Program-made: the position numbers and the translations under genes
In this document: one piece after another, positions 8,244 to 16,864 of the stretch
How the letters are laid out: each line of letters begins with the position of its first letter
Numbering within the stretch: position 1 is the stretch's first letter
NCBI RefSeq assembly: GCF_001642835.1
Contig: NZ_LXEI01000001.1
Location: 744,001-808,000 of the forward strand
DNA from: Pseudotamlana agarivorans
GTDB taxonomy: Bacteria; Bacteroidota; Bacteroidia; Flavobacteriales; Flavobacteriaceae
Reading direction: 5' to 3'
Length of the DNA stretch: 64,000 nt
The notes under the pieces: generated by a model
Database searches by the model: none
What the model was told of the DNA's origin: nothing
The model's input: only the letters and a program-made list of their open reading frames with translations

Positions 8244-9668
8244 CTAAGTAATTAAATTATCTAACAACTGAATTTTTTTAATTATATAATTAAAATCAGC
8301 AGTTTGAAAACCAAACATTGAATCAAAATGTTTTAGCATTCTATTAGATTGCTCTTTATTATCTGAATTATCAAGATTTATAGTAATTGTTAATTGATAA
8401 TCCCCTCTTTGAGGCTCCACATAAATTTTATTGTTGAATCTATTTTCTTGAAAGTAATAATCATTATAAGATAACGCCATTTGTATTAACATTAAAATAA
8501 CGACATTCCTTTCTACATCGGAAATAATACTAGAGGGAAACATCTTTTCTAGTTCAATAATTAGATCCTGAGTAGTATGTTTTTTTGCCAATATAGCATT
8601 GAAAAAATTAGAGTTATTTGATTTTATATAAATAAGAAATAAAAGCATCCCAGGAAACACATAACTTTGATGAGGATGAGTTCTTAAGCTTAATCTAGCG
8701 TGAACAAAAATCTTTTCAATCTCCCTTAAAGCAATACCTTCTGTTTTAAATAATAACTCAGAAAATTTGATAAAATCATCCCTTTCAGATGCGAAATCAT
8801 TTCTCCTGCGATCTGAATTACTAAAATAACTTTCAAAATCAAAATACTCATAAAAATGTTTAACAACATCGCTTGTACTTGATTTGGGCAACGCAAATTC
8901 AATATCTATAAATCGTCTCAAATACTCATTCGCATCAATTAAATCACTCCCATATACACCTCTTACTGCATGCCCTAATTGAACCTTATCTATAGATAAC
9001 ACAAATACAATTCCTGGCACTGCAAACAAATGCTTAATCTGTTCTAAAACTTTTACAGCATAATTAGGTCGGCATCTATCCAGTTCATCTATAAAAAACA
9101 CTACAGGTTTATCTTTATCTACAGTCTCAACATAGGCCTTTAATGATTTTTTAAATTCTTCAATACCTTTTTTACGCTTAGTATAAGATTCTATTTCATT
9201 TTCAAGACCATCTAAAGTTGCATCTATGGTTCCATCAATCATAGCCTGTACAACCTCTTCTAATCCTGCTTTTTTAGACAAACCCTTTAACAAACCTAAT
9301 CCAACATTTTTAATTAAAGGTGTTGCCTTCTCTAGAACCTTTTTAAAATTCTTCTCGTCTACCGAATCTTTTAAAACTTCTAATTCAGCTAATAAAGTTA
9401 TTAACACATTCTCCTGAAAATCGTTCTCCCAAGCATTAAAATATAATGTTTGAAATTTATCGTTTATTAAATGCTGTCTCCACATTTTTACAAATGTAGA
9501 CTTCCCTTCTCCCCAAGGATTATTAATAGCTAACACAAAACCATCTGCATAACTTTCTACTATACTAGTTAAAACTTCTGCATAAGGTTTTCTTCCTAGT
9601 TTACAATTTTCAAATGGATCTGTTCCTTCTTCAGGAGGTATAATAGGGTCTTTGTGTTTTATCTTCAT
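8244..9668 (-). CDS. KAP-family P-loop NTPase embedded in the restriction operon
   Basis: A 474-residue protein with the KAP hallmarks: Walker A in NNPWGEGKSTF (GEGKST 53-58), the YFNAWENDFQENV segment after it, and Walker B VVFFIDELDRCRP (about 189-201), followed by LEQIKHLFAVPGIVFVLSID. KAP proteins often carry transmembrane helices between Walker A and B. Here the interval (about 75-185) is helical and charged with no clear membrane segment, so a soluble form is likely. The gene overlaps hsdS by four bases (ATGA) and ends one base before hsdR, so it is translated as part of the type I operon. Its contribution to restriction or an associated abortive response is unknown. Confidence 0.85.
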   Translation of the reverse strand: MKIKHKDPIIPPEEGTDPFENCKLGRKPYAEVLTSIVESYADGFVLAINNPWGEGKSTFVKMWRQHLINDKFQTLYFNAWENDFQENVLITLLAELEVLKDSVDEKNFKKVLEKATPLIKNVGLGLLKGLSKKAGLEEVVQAMIDGTIDATLDGLENEIESYTKRKKGIEEFKKSLKAYVETVDKDKPVVFFIDELDRCRPNYAVKVLEQIKHLFAVPGIVFVLSIDKVQLGHAVRGVYGSDLIDANEYLRRFIDIEFALPKSSTSDVVKHFYEYFDFESYFSNSDRRRNDFASERDDFIKFSELLFKTEGIALREIEKIFVHARLSLRTHPHQSYVFPGMLLFLIYIKSNNSNFFNAILAKKHTTQDLIIELEKMFPSSIISDVERNVVILMLIQMALSYNDYYFQENRFNNKIYVEPQRGDYQLTITINLDNSDNKEQSNRMLKHFDSMFGFQTADFNYIIKKIQLLDNLIT

Positions 9669-10885
9669 ACCGCATACTCCTTATTGGTTAACTCTCCTGC
9701 AAAAGCTTTTTGTAATATTGATTTTTTGAGCTCTTCTAGGTTGGTTAGTCTTTGATTATAATTTTCAACCAAAATGTTCAAATTATCTTGTAAATCAGTA
9801 ATTTCAGCACAAATCACTTCTTGCACTTGCAAACTTGGATAACTAATAACCTCATTCTCATAAAAATCTGCCTGAATTCTTTTATGTCCAACTGCTCCTG
9901 CCATTAAAGATTTCCCTTTAATTCTGAACGATTCTCTATTTAAAAAGAAATATAAAAATTCAGGAAGTAATTCACTATTAGTTCTATAAACTACATATTC
10001 ACTTGAACCAAACCCTATTCCATTTTTTAAGTCTTTTGCTATACCTAATTTCCCATTTTCAAAACAAGGTGTGATTTTAGCAAGAACTACATCACCTTCT
10101 TCAAAATAAACATATCCAGAATAAGCCTGCTTTAATGTTTTGGTCTCTTCAGAATTAAAATACATTCGGTTAACTTCCAAATATTTCATTGGAACAAATG
10201 AAACCAAATCTGATTCTTTTATTTTTTTCTTCACAAGTCTTTTCGGTGGCTTAATTTCACACAATTCCCCCAAAGTCTTCTCCTCCCAACCATCACCTTT
10301 CTGACTAAAAATAGCATTCAATTTAGACTGAAACAATTCCTTAGCATTCTCTATATTTTTCTCAACATTGGCTTTGGCTTGGTCTATGACTTTAAAGGCT
10401 TTATCTAGTATGGCAACGATTTGTTGTTGTTCTTGGAGTGGTGGGATATATATTGGGAATTTCCTTAGATAACCTAAACCAACAAATCTTTGAGTAGTTC
10501 CTTTTGCTTCACTAAGCATTTTATTAATCACATACTCTGACTCTAAGTAATACTTTAAAAAATAGCTGTTTTGTGTGTTATTTAGTTTGAATAAAGCAAC
10601 ATTTTTAATCGCAAAGTTTGGTTCATCCATGATTACCGTAGGATTACCTATAGTTCCAATCATAGCAAACAAAATATCTCCTACATTTACCTTACTTCTT
10701 TTATTAATGTTATTATAATCCTCTTCTGAAATAAACTTAACTTTATCAAAAGTAACAACTCCATCTTTCAAGTTTTTGGAGGTAATTAATGCATATCCCT
10801 TTTCTATATATTTAGGTGAATCGTGAGTTCCATCTCTTACGTCATAGACTTCTGAAAGCGCCTTTAATTTCCATCCCTCTCTCAT
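9665..10885 (-). CDS. hsdS: Type I restriction-modification specificity subunit
   Basis: A 406-residue DNA-recognition subunit with the usual two-half layout. Target recognition domain 1 spans about 1-140. A conserved helical spacer follows, with PPLQEQQQIVAILDKAF (about 146-162). Domain 2 spans about 200-345 and starts at GDGWEEKTLGELCEI. A second spacer ends with LEELKKSILQKAFAGEL. Each domain reads one half of a bipartite target, which cannot be predicted here. The ATG overlaps the hsdM stop by four bases, and the stop overlaps the KAP start by four bases, so translational coupling is likely on both sides. Confidence 0.93.
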   Translation of the reverse strand: MREGWKLKALSEVYDVRDGTHDSPKYIEKGYALITSKNLKDGVVTFDKVKFISEEDYNNINKRSKVNVGDILFAMIGTIGNPTVIMDEPNFAIKNVALFKLNNTQNSYFLKYYLESEYVINKMLSEAKGTTQRFVGLGYLRKFPIYIPPLQEQQQIVAILDKAFKVIDQAKANVEKNIENAKELFQSKLNAIFSQKGDGWEEKTLGELCEIKPPKRLVKKKIKESDLVSFVPMKYLEVNRMYFNSEETKTLKQAYSGYVYFEEGDVVLAKITPCFENGKLGIAKDLKNGIGFGSSEYVVYRTNSELLPEFLYFFLNRESFRIKGKSLMAGAVGHKRIQADFYENEVISYPSLQVQEVICAEITDLQDNLNILVENYNQRLTNLEELKKSILQKAFAGELTNKEYAV

Positions 10886-12336
10886 AGCAACTCCTTAATA
10901 GTTTTCAAAATATTATTCGTCTCAACATCCAATCGCTCCATCTCTGCTAAAATAACATCTGGTGTTCGTAAGGGTGCTTCTTCTGGCGTGTTGGGGTTTT
11001 TCACACTCAAATCAAAGGTAGTATCGTCTACATCTACCATACGCAAGTTCCAAGACCGCTCTGTCTCTGGCTTGGCTTGTTGTAGGCTTACAAATTCCTC
11101 TAAATCTTTATCGTTTAGAGGGTTTGTTTTTCCCATATTACGCCCAGGGTCTAGCTGGTAATACCAAATGTTTTTAGTTGGCTCTCCTTTAGTTAAAAAC
11201 AACACCACAGTTTTTACACCAGCCCCTAAAAATGTACCTCCTGGCATATCTAGAATAGTGTGTAGGTTACAGCCTTCTAAAATAAGCTTACGTAAAGCAA
11301 CCGAAGCATTATCTGTATTACTTAATACCGTATTTTTAATAACTATAGCAGCACGACCTCCTGTTTTTAAGCTCTTTAAAAAGTGCTGCATAAACAAGAA
11401 TGCGGTTTCTCCTGTTTTTATATCGAAGTTTTGCTGTACTTCTTTACGTTCTTTACCTCCAAATGGTGGATTAGCAAGAATAACATGATAACGATCCTTT
11501 TCTTGAATGTCTCGTATATTTTCTCCTAATGTATTTGTGTGTATAATATTAGGAGCTTCTATACCGTGAAGTATCATGTTCATAATACCAATAACGTAGG
11601 CAAGGTTCTTTTTCTCCTTACCATAAAAGGTGTTTTCTTGTAAGGTTTTAAGGTTACCTGTGGTTTTATCCATACGCTCGAACATGTACTCGTAGGCTTC
11701 ACATAAGAAGCCACAAGAGCCTGCTGCACCGTCATAAATAGTTTCTCCCATTTGTGGGTTTACTACTTGAATCATGGCTCTAATTAGCGGTCTAGGGGTA
11801 TAGTATTGCCCTCCATTACGACCAGCATTGCCCATGTTTTTAATTTTACTTTCGTATAAATGACTAAGCTCGTGCTTGTCTTTTGTGCTACGAAATGGCA
11901 ACTCATCTGCATAGCCTAAAATTTCTCGTAAGTTATAACCACTCTGAATTTTATTTTTAAGCTCTGAAAAGATTTCACCAATTTTATATTCTATGGTTTG
12001 AGGACTATCAGCAGTTTGTTTAAAGCCTGCCAAATAAGGGAATAATTTGCCATCTACAAATTGCACTAAGTCTGGCCCAGTTAGGGCTGCATGGTTATCT
12101 AGATTACCTGCTGTATCTTTAGGCATTGCCCAAGTGTTCCAACGGTATTCTTCCGCTAGAATAAATTGATAATCTTGCCCTTTTAATTCTGCCTCGTCTG
12201 CTTTATCTTGCTCTAATTCGTCTAAATATCTTAAGAACATCACCCAAGAGGTTTGCCCTATGTAATCTAACTCACTATCTGCACCAGAATCTTTATATAA
12301 AAGATCATCTATATTTTTAAATATTTGTTCGAACAT
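10882..12336 (-). CDS. hsdM: Type I restriction-modification methyltransferase subunit
   Basis: An N6-adenine DNA methyltransferase that protects host DNA and forms the MTase core with HsdS. The 484-residue protein has the HsdM N-terminal helical domain (MFEQIFKNIDDLLYKD..., with TSWVMFLRYLDELE), a substrate-domain GGQYYTPRPLIRAM (about 175-188), the AdoMet motif I region YDGAAGSCGF (201-210), and the catalytic NPPF at 289-292. Motif I reads AAGSCGF rather than the usual ACGTGGF, which is common in this subclass. It is the first gene of the five-gene leftward operon. A hairpin at 12367-12393 separates it from the upstream gene. Confidence 0.95.
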   Translation of the reverse strand: MFEQIFKNIDDLLYKDSGADSELDYIGQTSWVMFLRYLDELEQDKADEAELKGQDYQFILAEEYRWNTWAMPKDTAGNLDNHAALTGPDLVQFVDGKLFPYLAGFKQTADSPQTIEYKIGEIFSELKNKIQSGYNLREILGYADELPFRSTKDKHELSHLYESKIKNMGNAGRNGGQYYTPRPLIRAMIQVVNPQMGETIYDGAAGSCGFLCEAYEYMFERMDKTTGNLKTLQENTFYGKEKKNLAYVIGIMNMILHGIEAPNIIHTNTLGENIRDIQEKDRYHVILANPPFGGKERKEVQQNFDIKTGETAFLFMQHFLKSLKTGGRAAIVIKNTVLSNTDNASVALRKLILEGCNLHTILDMPGGTFLGAGVKTVVLFLTKGEPTKNIWYYQLDPGRNMGKTNPLNDKDLEEFVSLQQAKPETERSWNLRMVDVDDTTFDLSVKNPNTPEEAPLRTPDVILAEMERLDVETNNILKTIKELL

Positions 12337-12366
12337 ATCACTTTTCTAATAAGGTTATAAAAATAA

Positions 12367-12393
12367 AAAAAGGCAGCTGTTAAACTGCCCTTT
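12367..12393 (-). terminator. Terminator between the helicase/GIY-YIG unit and hsdM
   Basis: GGCAG and CTGCC pair around an eight-base loop, with A and T runs on the two sides (T run on the reverse strand). Confidence 0.8.
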
Positions 12394-12405
12394 ATTGTTT
12401 TTAAT

Positions 12406-13077
12406 TTAGGATTTGTATTTCCAAAGAAATCCGCCGCTTTTTTCACGCTCGCCGCGACATACACGGCTAATACAGGTTTTAGATACTCCTGTTTGCCTAG
12501 ATGCTTCTGCTACAGAATTAAATGTATTTAGCAGAAGTCCAGAAGGAATAGCAAATTGCTGCACTTTTTTTAAACGTCTATCTTCACCCTTATAGGTATC
12601 ATAAAGATTATAACTCCAGAAATAACCTAAACAAGATTTGTTATACCCTAAACACGCATTACTTATAGAGGTATTTGATGCATTAACAGATTTAGCAGCT
12701 TCTTCTAAACTATCATATGAAGCTATTAAACTACCATCATTTTTAGAATACTGATATATAGTTTTCTTAAAACCTCCGCCTCTATCTGCATTATATAATT
12801 TATGATTTTCCTTAAGTTTTTTAATAGTTTCAACCTCCTTTTTAGCGAGTTCATCTATACTGGATGCTGTATCTGTCTGATTCCAAGTAAAGGCGTTAGC
12901 TCCGTAAGTAGCAATGGCTTGAGCAAAGGGGTGGTTCTCACCCCTCATTGCCAGATTATTATGATTTAACTTTCTCTGTTGAACTGAATCTGTAGTAGCA
13001 CCAACATACATTTCTCCTGTAATTTCACATTTAACCGTGTAAATTACACCTAACGAACTCCCATTATTCTTCTTCAT
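12406..13077 (-). CDS. GIY-YIG homing endonuclease with NUMOD1-like repeats
   Basis: A 223-residue protein with a compact GIY-YIG nuclease domain at the N-terminus (GVIYTVKCEITGEMYVGAT, about 9-27, then the QQRKLNHN arginine/histidine region and a YNADRGGG stretch near 95). Two NUMOD1-type DNA-binding repeats follow: one around IYQYSKNDGSLIASYDSLEEA with ISNACLGYNKSCLGYFW, the other around VQQFAIPSGLLLNTFNSVAEA with ISRVCRGEREKSGGFLW. This is the standard build of a free-standing phage homing endonuclease. It overlaps the 3' end of the helicase gene by 14 bases. It probably moves itself by cutting a site in or near that neighbour; the target is unknown. Confidence 0.9.
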   Translation of the reverse strand: MKKNNGSSLGVIYTVKCEITGEMYVGATTDSVQQRKLNHNNLAMRGENHPFAQAIATYGANAFTWNQTDTASSIDELAKKEVETIKKLKENHKLYNADRGGGFKKTIYQYSKNDGSLIASYDSLEEAAKSVNASNTSISNACLGYNKSCLGYFWSYNLYDTYKGEDRRLKKVQQFAIPSGLLLNTFNSVAEASRQTGVSKTCISRVCRGEREKSGGFLWKYKS

Positions 13078-14563
13078 TGGTAGCCTCCTTTCCTACTTTT
13101 AGTGTTTCAAGCATGAATTCGTACTTACCGCCAGTGGACCTATCAGAATATTTAAAGCCTTTTTGTTTAGCATATTCCTTTAACCATTTGGTAAATTGAT
13201 GTGAAGACAATGTTTTGTATATCACATATTCTTTAATGAATAAGTCTAAAAACGTACGTTTATCTATCCATGCATCAGTCTCTTCCATAACACTCATAAA
13301 AGCAATAAATTCTGGCGAGGTAGCTGCTATTAAACGATTGCTTTTTAAATTTATCGGCTCTGCTATAATAAGACCATACTCTAAATACTTTTGAACACAA
13401 GTCATCATAAAATGATAAAAGCGACTCCATTCATCGTTTTCCCAACCTGTAAAAAACAAACATTTAAATTCACTCTCAGGCGTTATTTTCAAATTATAGT
13501 AATTATGAACCTCAAATTCCGCACGTCGACGTACATCTGTATTTCCACCTGTTCCCTGCACCATATAATTACTAGAAATTGTAATTTTTGGTGAATTTTC
13601 AGGAGATAAATATTCTTCCGCTTTGTACTTTTTCTCAATAGGAATTCCAGAGGTTAACATAGAGTAAATAGTTTCCATATTAAAATCTCTAGTCACATCA
13701 TCATATAATACAACGTCCGTAGTTCTGTTAATACGCTGATTTTTATACCAACTCTTACCTTTAATGTTTTTGCCATCTATTACGACTACCTCACGAACCT
13801 TAGAAACCGCTTTTAATAACAAACTTTTTCCAGTCCCACCGTTTGCCGTTCCATCAAAATTGATTTTTTCATCAACGAGAATCCACGCTTTGGGATTAGC
13901 TGGGTCATGATATCTGTGCAACACATATCCCAAATTGGTTTGCAATGCTAAAAAACGGTCTTCATCTTGATTAGCTAAACGTTTACAGAACTTCTCAAAC
14001 ATTGAAATATCAATGCCTTTCTTAAGACTAAAACTATTGTTAATTACTCGGGCACTCCAAATTTTACCTTGGAAATCCTTATAATCAACCTCCTTAATTG
14101 TATTCTTGTCAACTTGACAACAAATATTCTTAAAAAAGAACCAACTGCTTTCTTCTGTATCACGGTCGTTAATGAGTTTAAAGGTTTGTAATAACCTTAG
14201 TTTAGGTTTACTAACGTAGGTTGAAACTTTGCGAACAAATTCCTCCAACACTTCATGTTCTTCAAGCTTTTCTAGGTACTTCTTTACGTAGTCTACAATT
14301 ACATAATCTGAGATTTCACGAACAATATTATCTCTATCCTCTACTAATACGTAATCTGTTTCAGAAATTTCGGTTTTACCAAAACCTGACTGATTTAAAA
14401 ATTGAATTAATTTGGATTCGACAATACTTGGCGCACCCTCTTTCCCGTCCTTGGAGGTAGATGTTTCCCAAAACTTTATGTGTTTTGGAGTTTCTTCATT
14501 TTTTAATTTAACACCTTTGTTTTTGCTTTCTTCTTCTAAGGTGTCATCTTTTAATTTTTGCAT
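13064..14563 (-). CDS. SF3-type replicative helicase (phage/plasmid primase-helicase family)
   Basis: About 499 residues if translation starts at the ATG at 14563; an upstream TTG at 14584 lies inside a palindrome and is less likely. The C-terminal half has the SF3 AAA+ signatures: Walker A NGGTGKSLLL (GGTGKS near 242-247 from the ATG), Walker B TDVVLYDDV (about 282-290), then ISSNYMVQGTGG and an arginine-rich DVRRRAEFEVHNYY consistent with sensor and Arg-finger positions. The N-terminal 170 residues are charged and not recognised; no primase motif is evident. It probably unwinds the excised island or initiates its replication. Confidence 0.85.
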   Translation of the reverse strand: MQKLKDDTLEEESKNKGVKLKNEETPKHIKFWETSTSKDGKEGAPSIVESKLIQFLNQSGFGKTEISETDYVLVEDRDNIVREISDYVIVDYVKKYLEKLEEHEVLEEFVRKVSTYVSKPKLRLLQTFKLINDRDTEESSWFFFKNICCQVDKNTIKEVDYKDFQGKIWSARVINNSFSLKKGIDISMFEKFCKRLANQDEDRFLALQTNLGYVLHRYHDPANPKAWILVDEKINFDGTANGGTGKSLLLKAVSKVREVVVIDGKNIKGKSWYKNQRINRTTDVVLYDDVTRDFNMETIYSMLTSGIPIEKKYKAEEYLSPENSPKITISSNYMVQGTGGNTDVRRRAEFEVHNYYNLKITPESEFKCLFFTGWENDEWSRFYHFMMTCVQKYLEYGLIIAEPINLKSNRLIAATSPEFIAFMSVMEETDAWIDKRTFLDLFIKEYVIYKTLSSHQFTKWLKEYAKQKGFKYSDRSTGGKYEFMLETLKVGKEATNEEE

Positions 14564-14578
14564 CTTATTTGTTTTAAT

Positions 14579-14602
14579 AGACAAATCGGCGCCAATTTGT
14601 CT
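14579..14602. promoter_or_regulatory. 24-bp palindromic operator candidate upstream of the helicase
   Basis: AGACAAAT (14579-14586) is mirrored by ATTTGTCT (14595-14602) around a central GGCGCC (14588-14593). One position pair (14587/14594) is mismatched. It ends 16 bases before the ATG at 14563 and stands out in AT-rich DNA by its GC-rich core. The binding protein is unknown. Confidence 0.55.
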
Positions 14603-14671
14603 TAATTATTGATACAAAATTCTAAAATGAATCACATGTATTAAAGCATTTGAACAATTTGGATGGGGTAT

Positions 14672-14694
14672 AAAAAAACCCCATAAAATGGGGC
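14672..14694 (-). terminator. Terminator of the gene at 14710-15441
   Basis: CCCCAT-AAA-ATGGGG stem-loop (14679-14693), with a T run on the reverse strand (14672-14678). Confidence 0.85.
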
Positions 14695-14709
14695 TTAAAT
14701 TTTGCTTTT

Positions 14710-15441
14710 TTATTTTAAAAAATTACTGAGCTTTACGGATGGAGTTTGATGATTTATGTCATTTTTAAGTTTCTGAATCGTTTTATAAGAGTTACTCATT
14801 TCAACAAATTGTTTTGATTTATTATCGTAGTAACAAAAGTGCATATCCAACATCTTACCTAATTCTATATCTGAAGCTTGTTCTGAATTTATAAAACCTT
14901 GTTCGGACATTTTTTTAAACAATAAAGCAACCTCTTTTTTAGTCAACTTAAACTTTATCTTGTCCTCTTCAAAACTTAAAAATTCATTCGGCAAGTATTC
15001 ATCTTTTATAACATCTATTATTTGTGCAATTGTTTCAATCAAACAAGATTTAACACTATAAGATATTTCTGACTTATTTATTCGGTCGTCATACTCCTCT
15101 AATAAGTCAATTTCCGAATTAACATACATGAACAAATGTTCTCTTGAGAATTTATACTTACCCTCAACATCTTTCTGTACCTGATATAAATAATCTCTTT
15201 TTATGTCTGCAATAATATCTTTGAAATAATCATTTAATGTAATTTCACGAACCATATCAACACCTGCCTCTCCATTTTCATCTGGCACAGTAATAAACGC
15301 CAACCTAACAAACTCTCTTTCAGATTCTTCATATTTCAAAAGAACATCTGGCTGCGGTTTAGAATAAATATTATAAAATGATGATTTAAGCTCCTTATAT
15401 CTTTGAGAATCAATAAAATCTAAAAAAGTATATCCAATCAT
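14710..15441 (-). CDS. Unknown island protein with helical C-terminal domain
   Basis: A 243-residue protein without a signal peptide or membrane segment. The C-terminal third (KFKLTKKEVALLFKKMSEQGFINSE, then ELGKMLDMHFCYYD) resembles a helical module seen at the end of many uncharacterised Bacteroidota proteins on mobile elements. I cannot assign a function to it. The N-terminal part is acidic and helical. The gene is flanked by its own terminator and lies between the helicase gene and a short conserved gene on the same strand. Confidence 0.7.
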   Translation of the reverse strand: MIGYTFLDFIDSQRYKELKSSFYNIYSKPQPDVLLKYEESEREFVRLAFITVPDENGEAGVDMVREITLNDYFKDIIADIKRDYLYQVQKDVEGKYKFSREHLFMYVNSEIDLLEEYDDRINKSEISYSVKSCLIETIAQIIDVIKDEYLPNEFLSFEEDKIKFKLTKKEVALLFKKMSEQGFINSEQASDIELGKMLDMHFCYYDNKSKQFVEMSNSYKTIQKLKNDINHQTPSVKLSNFLK

Positions 15442-15568
15442 ATAATAAATTCTAATTCGTTTTCAGTGTTTTTATTTATTTGGACTAAAACGTCTCAAAA
15501 GAATTAGGAACAAAATACAACATAAAGTCCAATCTATAGATTTGCGTTTATAAATTTTAGCTATGATA

Positions 15569-15826
15569 TTAAACAGGATTTACAATAATATCGAAATGGA
15601 AATAGTAATATGGTTTTCCCGCAATTTCAAATACTGTTCTACCATTAGAAGATACCTTAACAGCACTAACATCTACTTTTTGCCCTTTTCTCAAACCACC
15701 AATATCTCCTTTAACATTAACCTTAAAAGGACAATGAATCTCTACAAGTTTATTATACCAGGTTAATACCAATATACTTTTAGGCGAACAATACTTAAAT
15801 AATCCTGCCGCATAATTTTCTTTCAT
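15569..15826 (-). CDS. Small conserved flavobacterial protein, unknown function
   Basis: An 85-residue protein rich in beta-strand (LVEIHCPFKVNVKGDIGGL, then KGQKVDVSAVKVSSNGRTVFEI, then YYYFHFDIIV). It looks like a complete small domain, possibly an SH3-like or OB-like barrel, but this is only an impression from strand pattern. It lies between DUF3871 and the unknown gene at 14710. Confidence 0.6.
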   Translation of the reverse strand: MKENYAAGLFKYCSPKSILVLTWYNKLVEIHCPFKVNVKGDIGGLRKGQKVDVSAVKVSSNGRTVFEIAGKPYYYFHFDIIVNPV

Positions 15827-15844
15827 ATAACATTTAAATTAAAA

Positions 15845-15868
15845 AAGCTCAAACTAATGTCTGAGCCT
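15845..15868 (-). terminator. Terminator of the DUF3871 gene
   Basis: GCTCA (15847-15851) pairs with TGAGC (15862-15866); the reverse strand has a T run after the stem. Confidence 0.7.
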
Positions 15869-15883
15869 TTTAGCTATGGTAAA

Positions 15884-16864
15884 TTAATTAAGAAACCAAT
15901 GTCTCTCTTTATTTTTAATGGAATTCCCCAGCGATTGGACTATCTCGAAAGCGTTGACATTTCTTCCTAAAAAGGAATCAATATAACTACTCTTATTAGC
16001 TCCTGTTAACAAATTAAAAAGCTTCCACATATTTATATTGCCTTCCTGGTCTTTACAAAAACTTTCATCTTGGTAATAATCCCGTGCTACCATATTTAAC
16101 TGCCCATCTGTTAAGCTCAACAATGGTATTGCTGCTTTTTCCTCTTTTGACAAATAATTATACAACCTACACCTACCTAAAAACTGAGCGAATTGCTTCT
16201 CTGTAAGTGAATGATTTGGCAACTCTCTCATAGCGTTTAAATGGGTTTGCATACTGTAATTACCGATGAGTTCCATGATTTTATTTTTAAGATCTAAAAC
16301 ACTAGACACCTTTAATTCTTCGACATACCCATCACTTGACACACATAAATTACAGCACACCATATTTTTAAAACCTATGAAAAATTTAAATTTTTCAATG
16401 GACTTCTTACTGTAAAGATTTTCCTGATTGTAAGCTCTAACGCCTCCTATTGTCAGTTTTAAGGACTGTCCATACACATTTTCGGAAATTGTTGGTATTT
16501 CAATAGCAAACATCATACGCTCGTAATAAATGGTTTTTTCGTGTTCTAGTAACTCCTTTACAGGTTTACCAATTGCACTCGGAATTCTACCTTTAACAAC
16601 ATGGCTTACTCGTACTTCTGGAATTGATATACTATGACCACTAAAAATATTTGAAGCACATTCTTGGGCTATATCTATAAACTCTTGGTGTGCAATAGTA
16701 CACTCATTATCCTTAGAGAATACTGGAATAGTACAATCCTTTTTAAGATGTACAAGTTTAACAGCTTTGGTATTAGCCTCAATAAATGGTTTTTTAGTAG
16801 TACTTACTACTTCTATTTCTGGAACTATTAATTGTTCACTATTGTTAATCTGATTCTGTATCAT
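15884..16864 (-). CDS. DUF3871 family protein
   Basis: A 326-residue product if read from the ATG at 16864 (MIQNQINNSEQ); the reading frame extends upstream only to a TTG at 16906. The body contains conserved-looking blocks FAIEIPTISENVYGQSLKLTIGGVRAYNQEN, FFIGFKNMVCCNLCVSSDGY and a C-terminal LFNLLTGANKSSYIDSFLGRN, which match my recollection of the Bacteroidota family DUF3871. Function is unknown; the cysteines around 185-190 (CCNLC) could bind metal. It overlaps the 3' end of the Sak4-like gene by about 20 bases, so it is probably translated from the same transcript and may take part in element replication or recombination. Confidence 0.75.
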   Translation of the reverse strand: MIQNQINNSEQLIVPEIEVVSTTKKPFIEANTKAVKLVHLKKDCTIPVFSKDNECTIAHQEFIDIAQECASNIFSGHSISIPEVRVSHVVKGRIPSAIGKPVKELLEHEKTIYYERMMFAIEIPTISENVYGQSLKLTIGGVRAYNQENLYSKKSIEKFKFFIGFKNMVCCNLCVSSDGYVEELKVSSVLDLKNKIMELIGNYSMQTHLNAMRELPNHSLTEKQFAQFLGRCRLYNYLSKEEKAAIPLLSLTDGQLNMVARDYYQDESFCKDQEGNINMWKLFNLLTGANKSSYIDSFLGRNVNAFEIVQSLGNSIKNKERHWFLN

